Part shown: positions 8,097 to 17,061 of the stretch, piece after piece
How positions within the stretch are numbered: position 1 is the stretch's first letter
Layout: every line of letters begins with the position of its first letter
Assembly: GCF_040834005.1 (NCBI RefSeq)
Contig: NZ_CP162129.1
Span: forward strand, 199,501-263,500
Reading direction: 5' to 3'
DNA from: Paenibacillus sp. PL2-23
GTDB taxonomy: Bacteria; Bacillota; Bacilli; Paenibacillales; Paenibacillaceae
Length of the DNA: 64,000 bases
Made by a program: the position numbers and the translations under genes
Notes under the pieces: generated by a model
The model's database searches: none
What the model saw: the letters and a program-made list of their open reading frames with translations, nothing else
Told to the model about the DNA's origin: nothing

Positions 8097-8393
8097 TTGA
8101 ATAATAGGGTTCCAGCATCTGCAACGCCTCAGATGACAATGGGAATGCATCAGCACATGCAACCCATGCAGACCATGCACCAGCCGATGCAGGTCGTTGT
8201 CGTTGAGCCTTACGTGTACGCAGCCTTACGCAGTCTGATCGGAAAAAGAGCGGTTCTCGATACGGTTCGGGGCTCAGTGAGCGGGACGGTAGCTGACGCA
8301 AAACCGGATCATGTTGTCATTCAAGAAAGGGATTCGACCTTCTTCGTTCGCTGCAGCGAGATTGTCTGGATCATGCCGGAAACAGGCAACTAA
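8097..8393 (+). CDS. DUF2642 protein (YuzF-like)
   Basis: A 98-residue protein with a Met/His/Gln-rich N-terminal region (HQHMQPMQTMHQPMQ) and a C-terminal DUF2642 domain (IGKRAVLDTVRGSVSGTVAD... VQERDSTFFVRCSEIVWI). In spore formers this small beta-barrel-like domain occurs in proteins of unknown function, some linked to the spore surface. I choose TTG 8097 because TGGAGGG lies 6 bases upstream; ATG 8046 has no ribosome site. It is monocistronic. Confidence 0.75.
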   Translation: MNNRVPASATPQMTMGMHQHMQPMQTMHQPMQVVVVEPYVYAALRSLIGKRAVLDTVRGSVSGTVADAKPDHVVIQERDSTFFVRCSEIVWIMPETGN

Positions 8394-8495
8394 GATCAGG
8401 AGCACCTATAGCGCCTGTCAGAAATAGAACGTAAGGGGCTTGCAGGGCTGGAACTCTAATAGCTTCCAGAAAATTAGAGAATGTTAAATGTAATG

Positions 8496-8524
8496 GAGGG
8501 CTATCCCGTAAAAGGATAGCCCTC
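8496..8524. terminator. Hairpin between convergent genes
   Basis: GAGGGCTATCC and GGATAGCCCTC form an 11-bp stem with a 7-base loop between the DUF2642 gene and the SNF2 gene. There is no T tract on either side, so it may be an imperfect bidirectional terminator. The rest of 8394-8608 contains no gene that I can support. Confidence 0.45.
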
Positions 8525-8608
8525 TCATCTTACCATCACAGACAGCTCGGTGCACGCACTCCATGTACGGCAATAATTCGCACACATCCCGCCCAGCCCT
8601 ATATTTTC

Positions 8609-11600
8609 TCAACTCCCCGCCCAGTCCCGCCGAAGCGAGAACATCTCGCGCAGCGCATCCGTGGACAGCTCGGTGATCCAGCTCTCGGAGCTGGTGATGA
8701 CGTTGTTGCTGAGCTGCTGCTTGTTGTCCAGCATCTCGTCGATGCGTTCCTCGAGGGTGCCGAGCGAGATGAATTTGTGCACCTGTACGTCGCGCGTCTG
8801 GCCCATGCGGTAGGCGCGGTCGGTGGCCTGGTTCTCGACGGCGGGGTTCCACCAGCGGTCGAAGTGGAAGACGTGGTTCGCCGCGGTCAAGTTCAGGCCG
8901 ACGCCGCCGGCCTTGAGCGAGAGGATGAACACGTTCGGCTGCTCCGATGGCGGCAGGTCGCGGGATTGGAACCGCTCCACCATCCGGTCGCGCTGCGTCT
9001 TCGGCGTACTGCCGTTCAGGTACAGCACGGGCTCGCCCAGCTCGCGCTGCAGCACATCCTGAATCATCTGGCCCATGCCGATGTATTGCGTGAAGATGAG
9101 ACAGCGCTCGTCTGACTCGCGAAGCTCCTTCACCATTGCCAGCAGCCTCTCCAGCTTGGAGGAGCGGGCGACGATCGCCTCCGTCGGCAGGGGGCCATCC
9201 TCCGCGTCCAATTCCATCTCCTCATCCAGCAGAGCGGGATGGTCGCATGCCTGCTTGAGCCGCGTCAGCGCGCCAAGTATTGCGCCTTTGCGCTGAATAC
9301 CGTCAAGCTTCTTCAGCTTCTCCATCAGCTCCTTAACGCAATTATCGTACAGGGCAGCCTGCTCGGAGGTTAGCGGAACATAGGTTTTCATCTCGTTTTT
9401 GTCCGGCAGATCGAGCTGGATGGCGGGGTCCTTCTTCTTGCGGCGCAGCATAAAAGGCTTCACCAGCCGCTTTAATTCCGCCGTGCGGCGCCCGTCCTGC
9501 TCGCGCTCGATGGGGCCCGCGAAGCGCTCCTGGAACGCCTTGGCGGACCCCAGATACGTGGGCACGGTGAAATCATAGATCGACCATAGCTCCGCCAGGC
9601 GATTCTCAATCGGCGTCCCGGTAAGCGCGATGCGATGGAGCGCCGGGAAGCTCTTGACCGCCGCGGCCTGCTTGGTCCCGGCGTTTTTAATATTCTGCGC
9701 TTCGTCCAGACAGACGGCGCCCCATTGGAACGCGGCCAGCGTCTCCTGGTCGAGCGAGGCGGTAGCGAAGGAGGTCAGCACGACGTCCACGCTGCGTGCC
9801 TGCTTCCGGAACGCGTCTCCGCTCTTGCGCCCGGAGCCGTAATGCATAGCTACCCGCAGCGATGGGGCGAAGCGGGAAATTTCCTTCTGCCAGTTGCCCA
9901 GTACCGACGTAGGGCAGACGATAAGCGAAGGGAGCCGCATGTCCTCGTCCGCCTGCTCCTTGGCGTGCAGCAGGTAGGCGATTAACTGGACCGTCTTGCC
10001 GAGGCCCATGTCATCGGCGAGACAGGCTCCCAGCCCGAAGCGGCGGAGAAAAGCCAGCCAGGAGAACCCGTCCTGCTGGTAGCTGCGCAGCTGGGCGCGC
10101 AGACCGGCGGGGGGATCGATCCGAGGCCATTCGCTCTGCTGATTGATCTTGGCGAACAGCCCCGTCAAATGCGCATCTAGCTCAACCTCAAGCTCTACGC
10201 GGGGAGAAGAGGCCTCAGCTGTCATCGCGCTGACGTCAGTTCCCGCGCCGTCAGCTCCGCCCTCCGCGTTGCCCTGCGAGAGCAAATGCAGCTGCAGCAC
10301 ATCCTGAAAGCTCAGCCCTTGGCTCTTGTCCATGCCTTCCATCATACGGCGGATCTGGGCGATTAAAGCCGGATCCAGCACGATCCAGCGGTCCCGGAAC
10401 TTGACGAGCCGCTCCCCTCGCGCAAGCAGCTCGTCGAACTCCGCCTCGTTCAGATCGGCGTCTCCGATGGAGATGCGCCAGTTGAAGCTCAGTATCGCCT
10501 CCAGCCCGAATAACGACTTGCCGCGGCCTAGTTGCTTGGTCTTGGCCTCCTCCTCCGACTGCACCGCCGCGCGCAGCTTCGGCTTCTTGCGGCTGGCAGC
10601 CTCCCACCATGCCGGCAGCAGCACCTGCCAGCCGGCTTCGAGCAGCCGGCGGCTGTCCTCGTTCAGGAAGCGCCAGGCCGCCTCGTCGTCAAGCGGCTTG
10701 CCGAGCACGTCCTCGCCGCGCGACAGCCGAGCATGCGGAAGGCTGGCCCGCAGCCGCTCCAGCCAGCCGGCCGAGCGGCTGCGGACGGCTTCCGTCCAAG
10801 CGTCGGGCCACTTGCCTGACGCCGAGCCATCGTCGCCGAGCCGCACTCTGCGGAGCTTGGCGGGATCGCTTCTGTCCTGCAGCACAAGCCGCAGCCGCCA
10901 GCGGGAGTACTCGTCGCCCTCCCACGGCTCCATAAGCTGCAGCAGGGGACGGAACGGCGCCACATCCGCCTTCCAGCCAATCTGCACGAGCCAAGTCTCG
11001 TCGTCGAGTCCCACCGTTGCGGCCGCCGCGTTCTCGCGGGCGAACAAAGCCGGGAATTCCCGGCGCAGCTCCGCCTCGTCCGGCTCCGTGCCATAGAAGC
11101 GGCTCGTTACAGCCGCCGAGAAGGCCGCCATTAACCCGTCGCGCGCCTCATCGCTCCAGCTGCCCAGCAGCTGCTCCAATTCGTCGCGGCGCGACTGCCC
11201 GAGGGTGGCTTCAATTGCCGCCGCGTCCCAGCTCCAGCGCAGAGAGCCTCCCCGGTAAGCGGCAAGGTCGGGCGCGTACAGCCCTTTCTCCATGCACTCG
11301 CCGAGGAGCGGCGCCAAAGCGGCCAAGCGCGCGGCATCGTCCTCCCATTGCCACTGCATATGCGCCAGCTGCTGTCCCGAAGCGAAGAAGGTTATGACCT
11401 CTTCGGCAGGCAGCACAACGGCTTCGACCTCCCCGACCTGGACGAGCTCCAGCTCTGTGCCGTAGAAGGACGGCTCATGCCAAGCGAACAGGCGGTGCTT
11501 CAGCTGCAGTCCGGTCCACTCCCGCAGTGAGTCCGGGTCCGCGAAGAACAACGCGTCGCCAGCCGACGTCAGCACCATACGAACCGCGATGGTATCCAGG

Positions 11601-11623
11601 TGATAGCGTGTAGTCGTTGTCAT
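8609..11623 (-). CDS. SNF2-family DEAD/DEAH ATPase (YwqA-like)
   Basis: A 1004-residue Swi2/Snf2 ATPase. The N-terminal half carries the DUF3670 helicase-associated segment (LSFNWRISIGDADL). The motor has motif I DDMGLGKT (about residue 540), motif II DEAQ, motif III ALTGTPIENR and the C-terminal helicase motifs VGLNLTAA and DRAYRMGQ. Such proteins move along double-stranded DNA and remodel protein-DNA complexes; the bacterial role is poorly defined. ATG 11623 follows GGGGAGG. It overlaps the upstream gene stop by 4 bases (ATGA), implying coupled translation. The pair recalls B. subtilis ywqA-ywqB. Confidence 0.93.
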   Translation of the reverse strand: MTTTTRYHLDTIAVRMVLTSAGDALFFADPDSLREWTGLQLKHRLFAWHEPSFYGTELELVQVGEVEAVVLPAEEVITFFASGQQLAHMQWQWEDDAARLAALAPLLGECMEKGLYAPDLAAYRGGSLRWSWDAAAIEATLGQSRRDELEQLLGSWSDEARDGLMAAFSAAVTSRFYGTEPDEAELRREFPALFARENAAAATVGLDDETWLVQIGWKADVAPFRPLLQLMEPWEGDEYSRWRLRLVLQDRSDPAKLRRVRLGDDGSASGKWPDAWTEAVRSRSAGWLERLRASLPHARLSRGEDVLGKPLDDEAAWRFLNEDSRRLLEAGWQVLLPAWWEAASRKKPKLRAAVQSEEEAKTKQLGRGKSLFGLEAILSFNWRISIGDADLNEAEFDELLARGERLVKFRDRWIVLDPALIAQIRRMMEGMDKSQGLSFQDVLQLHLLSQGNAEGGADGAGTDVSAMTAEASSPRVELEVELDAHLTGLFAKINQQSEWPRIDPPAGLRAQLRSYQQDGFSWLAFLRRFGLGACLADDMGLGKTVQLIAYLLHAKEQADEDMRLPSLIVCPTSVLGNWQKEISRFAPSLRVAMHYGSGRKSGDAFRKQARSVDVVLTSFATASLDQETLAAFQWGAVCLDEAQNIKNAGTKQAAAVKSFPALHRIALTGTPIENRLAELWSIYDFTVPTYLGSAKAFQERFAGPIEREQDGRRTAELKRLVKPFMLRRKKKDPAIQLDLPDKNEMKTYVPLTSEQAALYDNCVKELMEKLKKLDGIQRKGAILGALTRLKQACDHPALLDEEMELDAEDGPLPTEAIVARSSKLERLLAMVKELRESDERCLIFTQYIGMGQMIQDVLQRELGEPVLYLNGSTPKTQRDRMVERFQSRDLPPSEQPNVFILSLKAGGVGLNLTAANHVFHFDRWWNPAVENQATDRAYRMGQTRDVQVHKFISLGTLEERIDEMLDNKQQLSNNVITSSESWITELSTDALREMFSLRRDWAGS

Positions 11624-12813
11624 GACAGCAATCCTCCCCTCCGAAGCTCCTCCTGCAGAGCCCGCAGCCGACTGTTGCGGCTGGCGAATGTCTCGATATA
11701 AGCCTCCCACCGCTGCTCAAGCTTCAGCTTCTTGTACAGCTTGGCCAGCCGTTTGAGCAGCTTGACCGCCCGCTTGTAGCCGTCGCGGTTCCTTAAGAGC
11801 ACATATTTCTCCACGCCTTGGTGGTAAAAGGGCAGCAGCGCTGCCGGCGCTTCCTTCTCAATGGGCTGCAAATCCTTGGCCCGAAAGTCGAGCGGATCGC
11901 TGCCTTGGCTGAGCTGATAGTCGATCCACTCCCGGTAGCGGCCATAGCGCATCAGGCTCTCCTCGTACAGACTGCTGCAGTAGGGAGGCAGGCTCGCGAT
12001 TGCGCTCCACATTTGCTCCTCCGCCTCCGGCAGCTGCTGGACAACAGCCTCCCAGAAGCGGCCATATTCCGTCAGGCTGCCGGAGCTGCGCCCCGCTAGC
12101 AGGCTCCCGCAATGGCTTAGCCAAGCGGCCAGCCGGGTCCAGTCGCCGTTCTCCTCCAGCAGCTGCAGGAGACGACATACATGGCCGGGCTTCAGTCCAT
12201 GCCGCTCTGCGGCATGCAGCAGCCGCCAAGCCTCTTGATCCTCCCCCAGCCAGAAGCGCATCCAGGCGAGGGCGACAAGCGGGAAGAGCGTGTTTGCCTT
12301 GGCGGCTCCCTCAGCTAAATGCGCGAGCTCCTCCTTTAAGAGCTTCAAGAGACGAGGCCTGTCCGCAGCGGAGGATAACAGAATCAGCCACAGCTCAACG
12401 TAAATGTCCAGATAGGCGGGCGGAACCCCTGGATTCGCAAGCGCAAATTCACGTAGGTATGAAGCCGTCTCCAGCAGCCGATCCTGTTGCTGAACCGCGA
12501 GCTCCGGAGGCAAGCCATTCTGGAGCTGCCCCTGGATGGTCTCCAGCGTCTCGGCTGCCGCCATCTGAGCGAAGTAGCCTAAGTGGCGTTCGGTCGTTTG
12601 CTTGCGGAGCAGGAACAGCCCCACGTTCAGCTCGAACAGCCAGGCCTCCTCCGGTGTCAGCTCCGACATGCTGGGGCGCACCAGGCTGCGCACCTCGTCG
12701 CTGTAATGGCTTTCGTACGGGGTGCTTGCCGCATGCCGCGCGCAGCCGGCGATCAGATCCTGCCACTGGACGACGCTTAGTCCGATCGGTGAAGTTCCAT
12801 TTATTTGAGCCAT
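11620..12813 (-). CDS. YwqB-like partner of the SNF2 ATPase, without a SWIM domain
   Basis: A largely helical protein of 397 residues (428 if translation begins at 12906), rich in Leu, Ala and Glu, with repeat-like helical hairpins. Its position, 4-base overlap with the SNF2 gene and length suggest the C-terminal part of the SWIM zinc-finger proteins usually encoded beside YwqA-type ATPases. No CxCxnCxH SWIM motif is present, and the divergent ABC-F gene at 12950 leaves no room for one. ATG 12813 follows AAAGGAA at a rather long spacing. Family relation is inferred from context and general resemblance, so moderate confidence. Confidence 0.6.
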   Translation of the reverse strand: MAQINGTSPIGLSVVQWQDLIAGCARHAASTPYESHYSDEVRSLVRPSMSELTPEEAWLFELNVGLFLLRKQTTERHLGYFAQMAAAETLETIQGQLQNGLPPELAVQQQDRLLETASYLREFALANPGVPPAYLDIYVELWLILLSSAADRPRLLKLLKEELAHLAEGAAKANTLFPLVALAWMRFWLGEDQEAWRLLHAAERHGLKPGHVCRLLQLLEENGDWTRLAAWLSHCGSLLAGRSSGSLTEYGRFWEAVVQQLPEAEEQMWSAIASLPPYCSSLYEESLMRYGRYREWIDYQLSQGSDPLDFRAKDLQPIEKEAPAALLPFYHQGVEKYVLLRNRDGYKRAVKLLKRLAKLYKKLKLEQRWEAYIETFASRNSRLRALQEELRRGGLLS

Positions 12814-12949
12814 AATGGCAGAAATTCCTTTCCTTAACAGGGTGGGATTGATGTTGGTGGTAAAGCGTGTTACTCTAACAGCGTTAAGCGCAAGCTCTGC
12901 GTACATCTAATAATAGCCATTATCTCAGGGATAAAGAAAGGTCAATCTT

Positions 12950-14689
12950 ATGATAAAAGTCGATAGCTTATCCTTCTCGTTTCCGCAAAAGGAGCTCTAT
13001 CACAACGTTTCATTTACGCTAGAAGACGCGCAGCATTGCGCGTTTATCGGAACAAGCGGCAGCGGAAAAAGCACGTTAATCGATATATTGAGGGACCCGG
13101 AACGTTATCTCTATGATGGGACAATAGAGCTGGACCCCGATTGCTCAATGGGATACGTGAGTCAGTTCCCGGAGCTGGACTACGCCAACGAAACCACCGT
13201 TTTCGAATATATAGGCGAGCCCTTTATCAAGCTTCAGCAGGACATGCAAGCCATCTGCGTAGAAATGGAAACCTCAGCGGATATCGAGCCGCTGCTGGAG
13301 AAGTACCAGCTCGCTCTGGACGCTTGGGATGCCATGGGCGGGGATGACTACGAGAACAAGATTCATAAGGGCCTAAATGCGGCAAACCTGATGAAGCGAA
13401 GAGACTGTAAGGCAGCTGATCTGAGCGGCGGGGAATTCAAGCTGGTTCAAGTGATGAAGGAAATGCTCCATCGTCCCGACATGATTATTATGGACGAGCC
13501 GGATGTATTTCTAGACTTCGACAACCTCAATGCGCTCAAAGACTTGATTAATTCGTACAAGGGCACCCTGCTTGTCGTGACGCACAACCGCTATCTGCTG
13601 AATCATTGCTTCAACAAAATCTTACACCTTGAAAACACGGAGATTCAAGAGTTCGATGGGCGATATATCGAATATAGCTTCTCCTTGCTTCAGGCCAAGG
13701 TCGAGCTGCAGGAGATCGCAGTTGCCGAGCAAGAGGAGCTGGATCGTAACGATACGATTATCAACCATCTCAGAGTGGTCGCCACTTATAATTCCAACGC
13801 CTCCAGAGGACGAGCGTTAAAGGCTAGAGTTCGATTCCAAGAGCGTCTGGAAGCGCGCCGGATTAAAGCGCCTTTTGTTGAGATTAAGCAGCCCCGTATC
13901 AGCTTTGAGCTGGATCATAAGGTGAGGGACGCTCCTGCTGTAAGGGTTCGTGAGTATAGCGTTGGCTTTGATGAGCTGCTTCTGGACAAGGTTAGCTTCG
14001 ACATCCAATCGACGGATAAAGTCGCGATTATCGGAGCCAATGGCACGGGGAAAACAACCTTGCTGCGTGATGTCTTCCATCACAATCATCCCTCCATTAC
14101 GATCAGCAGCGATGCGAAGGTGGCTTATCTCTCTCAGTCTCAAGGGGAAATGCTGCAGGACGCCTATACGATATTTGAGGAATTTATCGATGCAGGCTTT
14201 CCAACCTACGAGGAGATTGAAGCGTATCTGTCCAGCTACGGCTTTGAAGGAGAGGTCCTTCAACAACGAATCGGCTCACTATCCGGCGGCGAAAAAAATC
14301 TGCTGCAGCTGGCTAAGATTTCGGCCAGTCAAGCTAACGTCCTGCTGCTGGATGAGCCGACCAGCCATCTAGACACCTACGCGCAATTAGCGCTGGAGAA
14401 AGCCATTGAACAATATCAAGGCGCCATTCTTATGATTTCCCATGATTTCTATTCCGTTGTCAACGGCATGGATTATGTGCTCATGATTGAAGACAAGACC
14501 ATACGGAAAATGACTTTGCCGGCGTTTAGAGAGATGATCTATGCGAGCCACTTTGATCAAGGCTACTTGGAGATGGAGCAACAGAAAAAAACGCTCGAAA
14601 TGGCCATAGAGCGAGCGTTAGAGGCTACGAATTTCGAGCTTGCCAAAGGACTGGTGGATGAGCTGGAAGCGCTGATTCAACGGCTTTAG
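12950..14689 (+). CDS. ABC-F family ATPase
   Basis: A 579-residue protein with two ABC domains and no membrane segment. Domain 1 has Walker A GTSGSGKST, signature LSGGE and MIIMDEPD; domain 2 has GANGTGKTT, LSGGEKNLLQL and LLLDEPTSHLD. The charged interdomain linker (about residues 235-320) corresponds to the P-site tRNA-interaction motif of ABC-F proteins, which act on the ribosome in translation or antibiotic protection. The first Walker B is followed by DVFLD in place of the usual TNHLD. A ribosome site AGAAAGG precedes ATG 12950. The subfamily cannot be decided here. Confidence 0.9.
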   Translation: MIKVDSLSFSFPQKELYHNVSFTLEDAQHCAFIGTSGSGKSTLIDILRDPERYLYDGTIELDPDCSMGYVSQFPELDYANETTVFEYIGEPFIKLQQDMQAICVEMETSADIEPLLEKYQLALDAWDAMGGDDYENKIHKGLNAANLMKRRDCKAADLSGGEFKLVQVMKEMLHRPDMIIMDEPDVFLDFDNLNALKDLINSYKGTLLVVTHNRYLLNHCFNKILHLENTEIQEFDGRYIEYSFSLLQAKVELQEIAVAEQEELDRNDTIINHLRVVATYNSNASRGRALKARVRFQERLEARRIKAPFVEIKQPRISFELDHKVRDAPAVRVREYSVGFDELLLDKVSFDIQSTDKVAIIGANGTGKTTLLRDVFHHNHPSITISSDAKVAYLSQSQGEMLQDAYTIFEEFIDAGFPTYEEIEAYLSSYGFEGEVLQQRIGSLSGGEKNLLQLAKISASQANVLLLDEPTSHLDTYAQLALEKAIEQYQGAILMISHDFYSVVNGMDYVLMIEDKTIRKMTLPAFREMIYASHFDQGYLEMEQQKKTLEMAIERALEATNFELAKGLVDELEALIQRL

Positions 14690-14708
14690 GCAGTAGGGAG
14701 GGACGCGC

Positions 14709-15545
14709 ATGGACCATCATTCGAATCGGAGCAAGGGGCAAGAGCCTGAGCATGGGAATGACGACCCGTATGGTGACGAGGAGTGGGACTTTGAGCCGGA
14801 CGAGGAGGAGGACGGGGACGACGACGGAGGTTCATCAGACAAAGGGCGGAGGTGGATCAGCAGGTCGATTATCGTCCTGCTTGTGGCCGCTCTAGTGGGC
14901 AATATATTGGCCTTCTGGCCGCAAATCTACAACATGAAGACGATCCCTCTCTTGTTCGGGTCGAAGCAATTATCCAGCCAAGCCGATATCCAGGGCTACA
15001 AAGAAGCGGTTGTGACCGTCAGCACGGGGAGCAGCAAGGGCACCGGCTTCCACATCGGCGGCGGCTATATGGTGACCAACTATCATGTTATTGATGACAG
15101 CGGCTATATCATCGTGCAATTCCCGGAGCAAAGTCAGACCTATACAGCGGAGCTGGCGAGCAGCGATCTCGATCTGGATATCGCGATATTGAAGGCGGAC
15201 ATCGGGGAGCAGCGGCTGCCGTTTATTGAAGTCGAGCGGGGAGACCAGCCGCGGAAGTGGGAGCCGGAGGAACCAATCTATGTGATTGGCAATCCGCTTT
15301 ATTTGACACAAATCGCCATCGAAGGCTCTATTATTGGCTTGGTCCCCATCCAAGGCCGGGAGACGCCAGTCATGGCTCTTGATGCGCCGGTCTATAAGGG
15401 CAACAGCGGCTCTCCCGTCATCAACAGGAATGGCAAAGCCATCGCCGTTGTATTCGCCACTGCCGATGTCATGCATCAGGGCCAAATGATCGAGGCGGGT
15501 CTGGCTGTACCGATTGCGGATATGGAGGGGCTGCTGGAAAAGTGA
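14709..15545 (+). CDS. Membrane-anchored trypsin-like serine protease
   Basis: A 278-residue protein: an acidic cytoplasmic N-terminus (residues 10-45, mostly Asp/Glu), one transmembrane segment (about 51-71) and an extracytoplasmic chymotrypsin/HtrA-like domain. The triad is His126 (VTNYHVID), Asp157 (LDIAILK) and Ser233 (GNSGSPV). No PDZ domain follows, unlike typical HtrA. It lies 19 bases after the ABC-F gene in the same direction, with GGGAGGGA before the ATG, so they are probably cotranscribed. The substrate is unknown. Confidence 0.88.
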   Translation: MDHHSNRSKGQEPEHGNDDPYGDEEWDFEPDEEEDGDDDGGSSDKGRRWISRSIIVLLVAALVGNILAFWPQIYNMKTIPLLFGSKQLSSQADIQGYKEAVVTVSTGSSKGTGFHIGGGYMVTNYHVIDDSGYIIVQFPEQSQTYTAELASSDLDLDIAILKADIGEQRLPFIEVERGDQPRKWEPEEPIYVIGNPLYLTQIAIEGSIIGLVPIQGRETPVMALDAPVYKGNSGSPVINRNGKAIAVVFATADVMHQGQMIEAGLAVPIADMEGLLEK

Positions 15546-15550
15546 AAGAA

Positions 15551-15589
15551 GAAGCGTCGAAGACCTTGAACCATGTCCTCCGACGCTTC
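15551..15589. terminator. Terminator between convergent genes
   Basis: GAAGCGTCG and CGACGCTTC form a 9-bp stem, with an inner GAC/GTC pair, between the protease gene and the convergent kinase gene. It is followed by CCTTAT on the + strand, so it is only moderately convincing as an intrinsic terminator. Confidence 0.55.
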
Positions 15590-15621
15590 CCTTATAAATC
15601 TTGGATCCTTAGTCCCATCCG

Positions 15622-17052
15622 CTACTTAAATATAGGATATGTCTGCTTTAAAATCTCATCGGTATGCACTCTAACGTTTTTCACGATGGTATTGTTCAAT
15701 TGATTATAGAATGCGTGGTTTTTGTGGTTGGGCATAAAGGTTCGTTCCGTCTTGACCATTCGATCGGCAGCCTCATAGAAGTCCCTGTAGACCGACAAAT
15801 ACGTACATACACATATAGCTGCTCCAAGACACGCGCTGCTGCTGCTTTGGCGCCTATGCACAGGCAATCCGAAGAGATCCGCAATGATTTGCATCAGTAC
15901 ATCGCTTTTAGAGCCCCCGCCAATGACAACCAAATCGTTCAGCTTCACACCTAATTCCTCTAGCATATCATCCATATTATTTTTAATATTGAAGGAGATC
16001 GCTTCCAGGATGGAACGGTAGATGTGGTATTTGGTATGCCGCTGGTCGAAGCCGATCATGATGCCTTTTCTATAGGGGACAGATGACGAAGGCAGCCAGT
16101 CAAGAATGGTAATCAGACCGTCACTGCCTACAGGAACATCTTGTGCCTTCCTATTCAGATATTCCTCTTCCGAAATATGCAGCGCTTCCGCATGAGTCAC
16201 AAGCTCTTCGCCAATAAGCTTCTTGAACCAGCTTACGGTCCACATCCCACGCCGGATTCCATTGGATTCATACACATATTTAAATGGAATACAGGCGAGC
16301 GTAGGGAAGAAATGGCGAGCGTGGTCATAATAGTCATGTCTAAACAGCATCGAGGAAATAAAGGTTCCAAGCGAGATCATAATGGAGCCTTCGTCCTTCA
16401 CTCCGGAGCCCAGTACCTCCACAGCTTTATCATTGGCTGTCGCTACCACGGGTATGTCATGACGTAATCCCCAAGCAGAAGCCCATTCCGGGCGCAGCGT
16501 TCCAAGCTTCTCTCCCGGCTTGACGAGCTCGAATAACATGTCTCTTCTCAAGCCATTGGCTCTTATCACTTCATCGTCCTGGGACCAATCTAATGTGGTG
16601 CGGTCTAATGGCCAGTGAACCTCATAATTGGCAGCCGTATCCTTCCTTTCACCTGTCAGTCTGAAGCCTAGATAACCAGAGGTTGTCGTGACAAACTTCA
16701 CTTGCTCATCCGTATGCTCATAGGGCCTATTCAGCCTGACGTCCATCCAGCTTATCACGGGATAAGCTAGATGGCCTTCTTCATTCAACAAGACACGGCA
16801 GCATCTAATGGTACACAAGCCAATTCCAGCAATGTGCTTAGGATCGCCTGTGAAATTAGCAAGACAGTTTTGAATGCCACCATATACACTGTCCCATAAA
16901 TCATCATCAGGATGGATCACGACACCGGGTTCGGGAGATAAGGTTTCCTGTAGCTGATGGGAGCCGAAAGCCACTTCATTGCCTTCTAGATCATAGATCG
17001 CTACTTTTGTACTTTGTGAGCCATTATCAATCCCCATTACATACTTGCTCAC
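15622..17052 (-). CDS. FGGY-family carbohydrate kinase
   Basis: A 476-residue sugar or polyol kinase of the FGGY family (actin-like ATPase fold). The N-terminal phosphate loop GIDNGSQSTKVAIYD, the ISWMDVR region, ISLGTF in the second domain and the adenosine motif VVIGGGSKSDVLMQI are all visible. It phosphorylates a sugar, polyol or keto-sugar with ATP; the substrate cannot be deduced. It is the last gene of a minus-strand operon with an SDR dehydrogenase and an FAD oxidase, 9 bases after the latter. Confidence 0.9.
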   Translation of the reverse strand: MSKYVMGIDNGSQSTKVAIYDLEGNEVAFGSHQLQETLSPEPGVVIHPDDDLWDSVYGGIQNCLANFTGDPKHIAGIGLCTIRCCRVLLNEEGHLAYPVISWMDVRLNRPYEHTDEQVKFVTTTSGYLGFRLTGERKDTAANYEVHWPLDRTTLDWSQDDEVIRANGLRRDMLFELVKPGEKLGTLRPEWASAWGLRHDIPVVATANDKAVEVLGSGVKDEGSIMISLGTFISSMLFRHDYYDHARHFFPTLACIPFKYVYESNGIRRGMWTVSWFKKLIGEELVTHAEALHISEEEYLNRKAQDVPVGSDGLITILDWLPSSSVPYRKGIMIGFDQRHTKYHIYRSILEAISFNIKNNMDDMLEELGVKLNDLVVIGGGSKSDVLMQIIADLFGLPVHRRQSSSSACLGAAICVCTYLSVYRDFYEAADRMVKTERTFMPNHKNHAFYNQLNNTIVKNVRVHTDEILKQTYPIFK

Positions 17053-17061
17053 AAAATCACC

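Noticed and set aside
10326..11096. Long + strand ORF opposite the SNF2 gene
   Set aside because: It is a Ser/Arg-rich antisense shadow of a GC-rich gene with clear SNF2 homology on the other strand; the same holds for 12000-12815.
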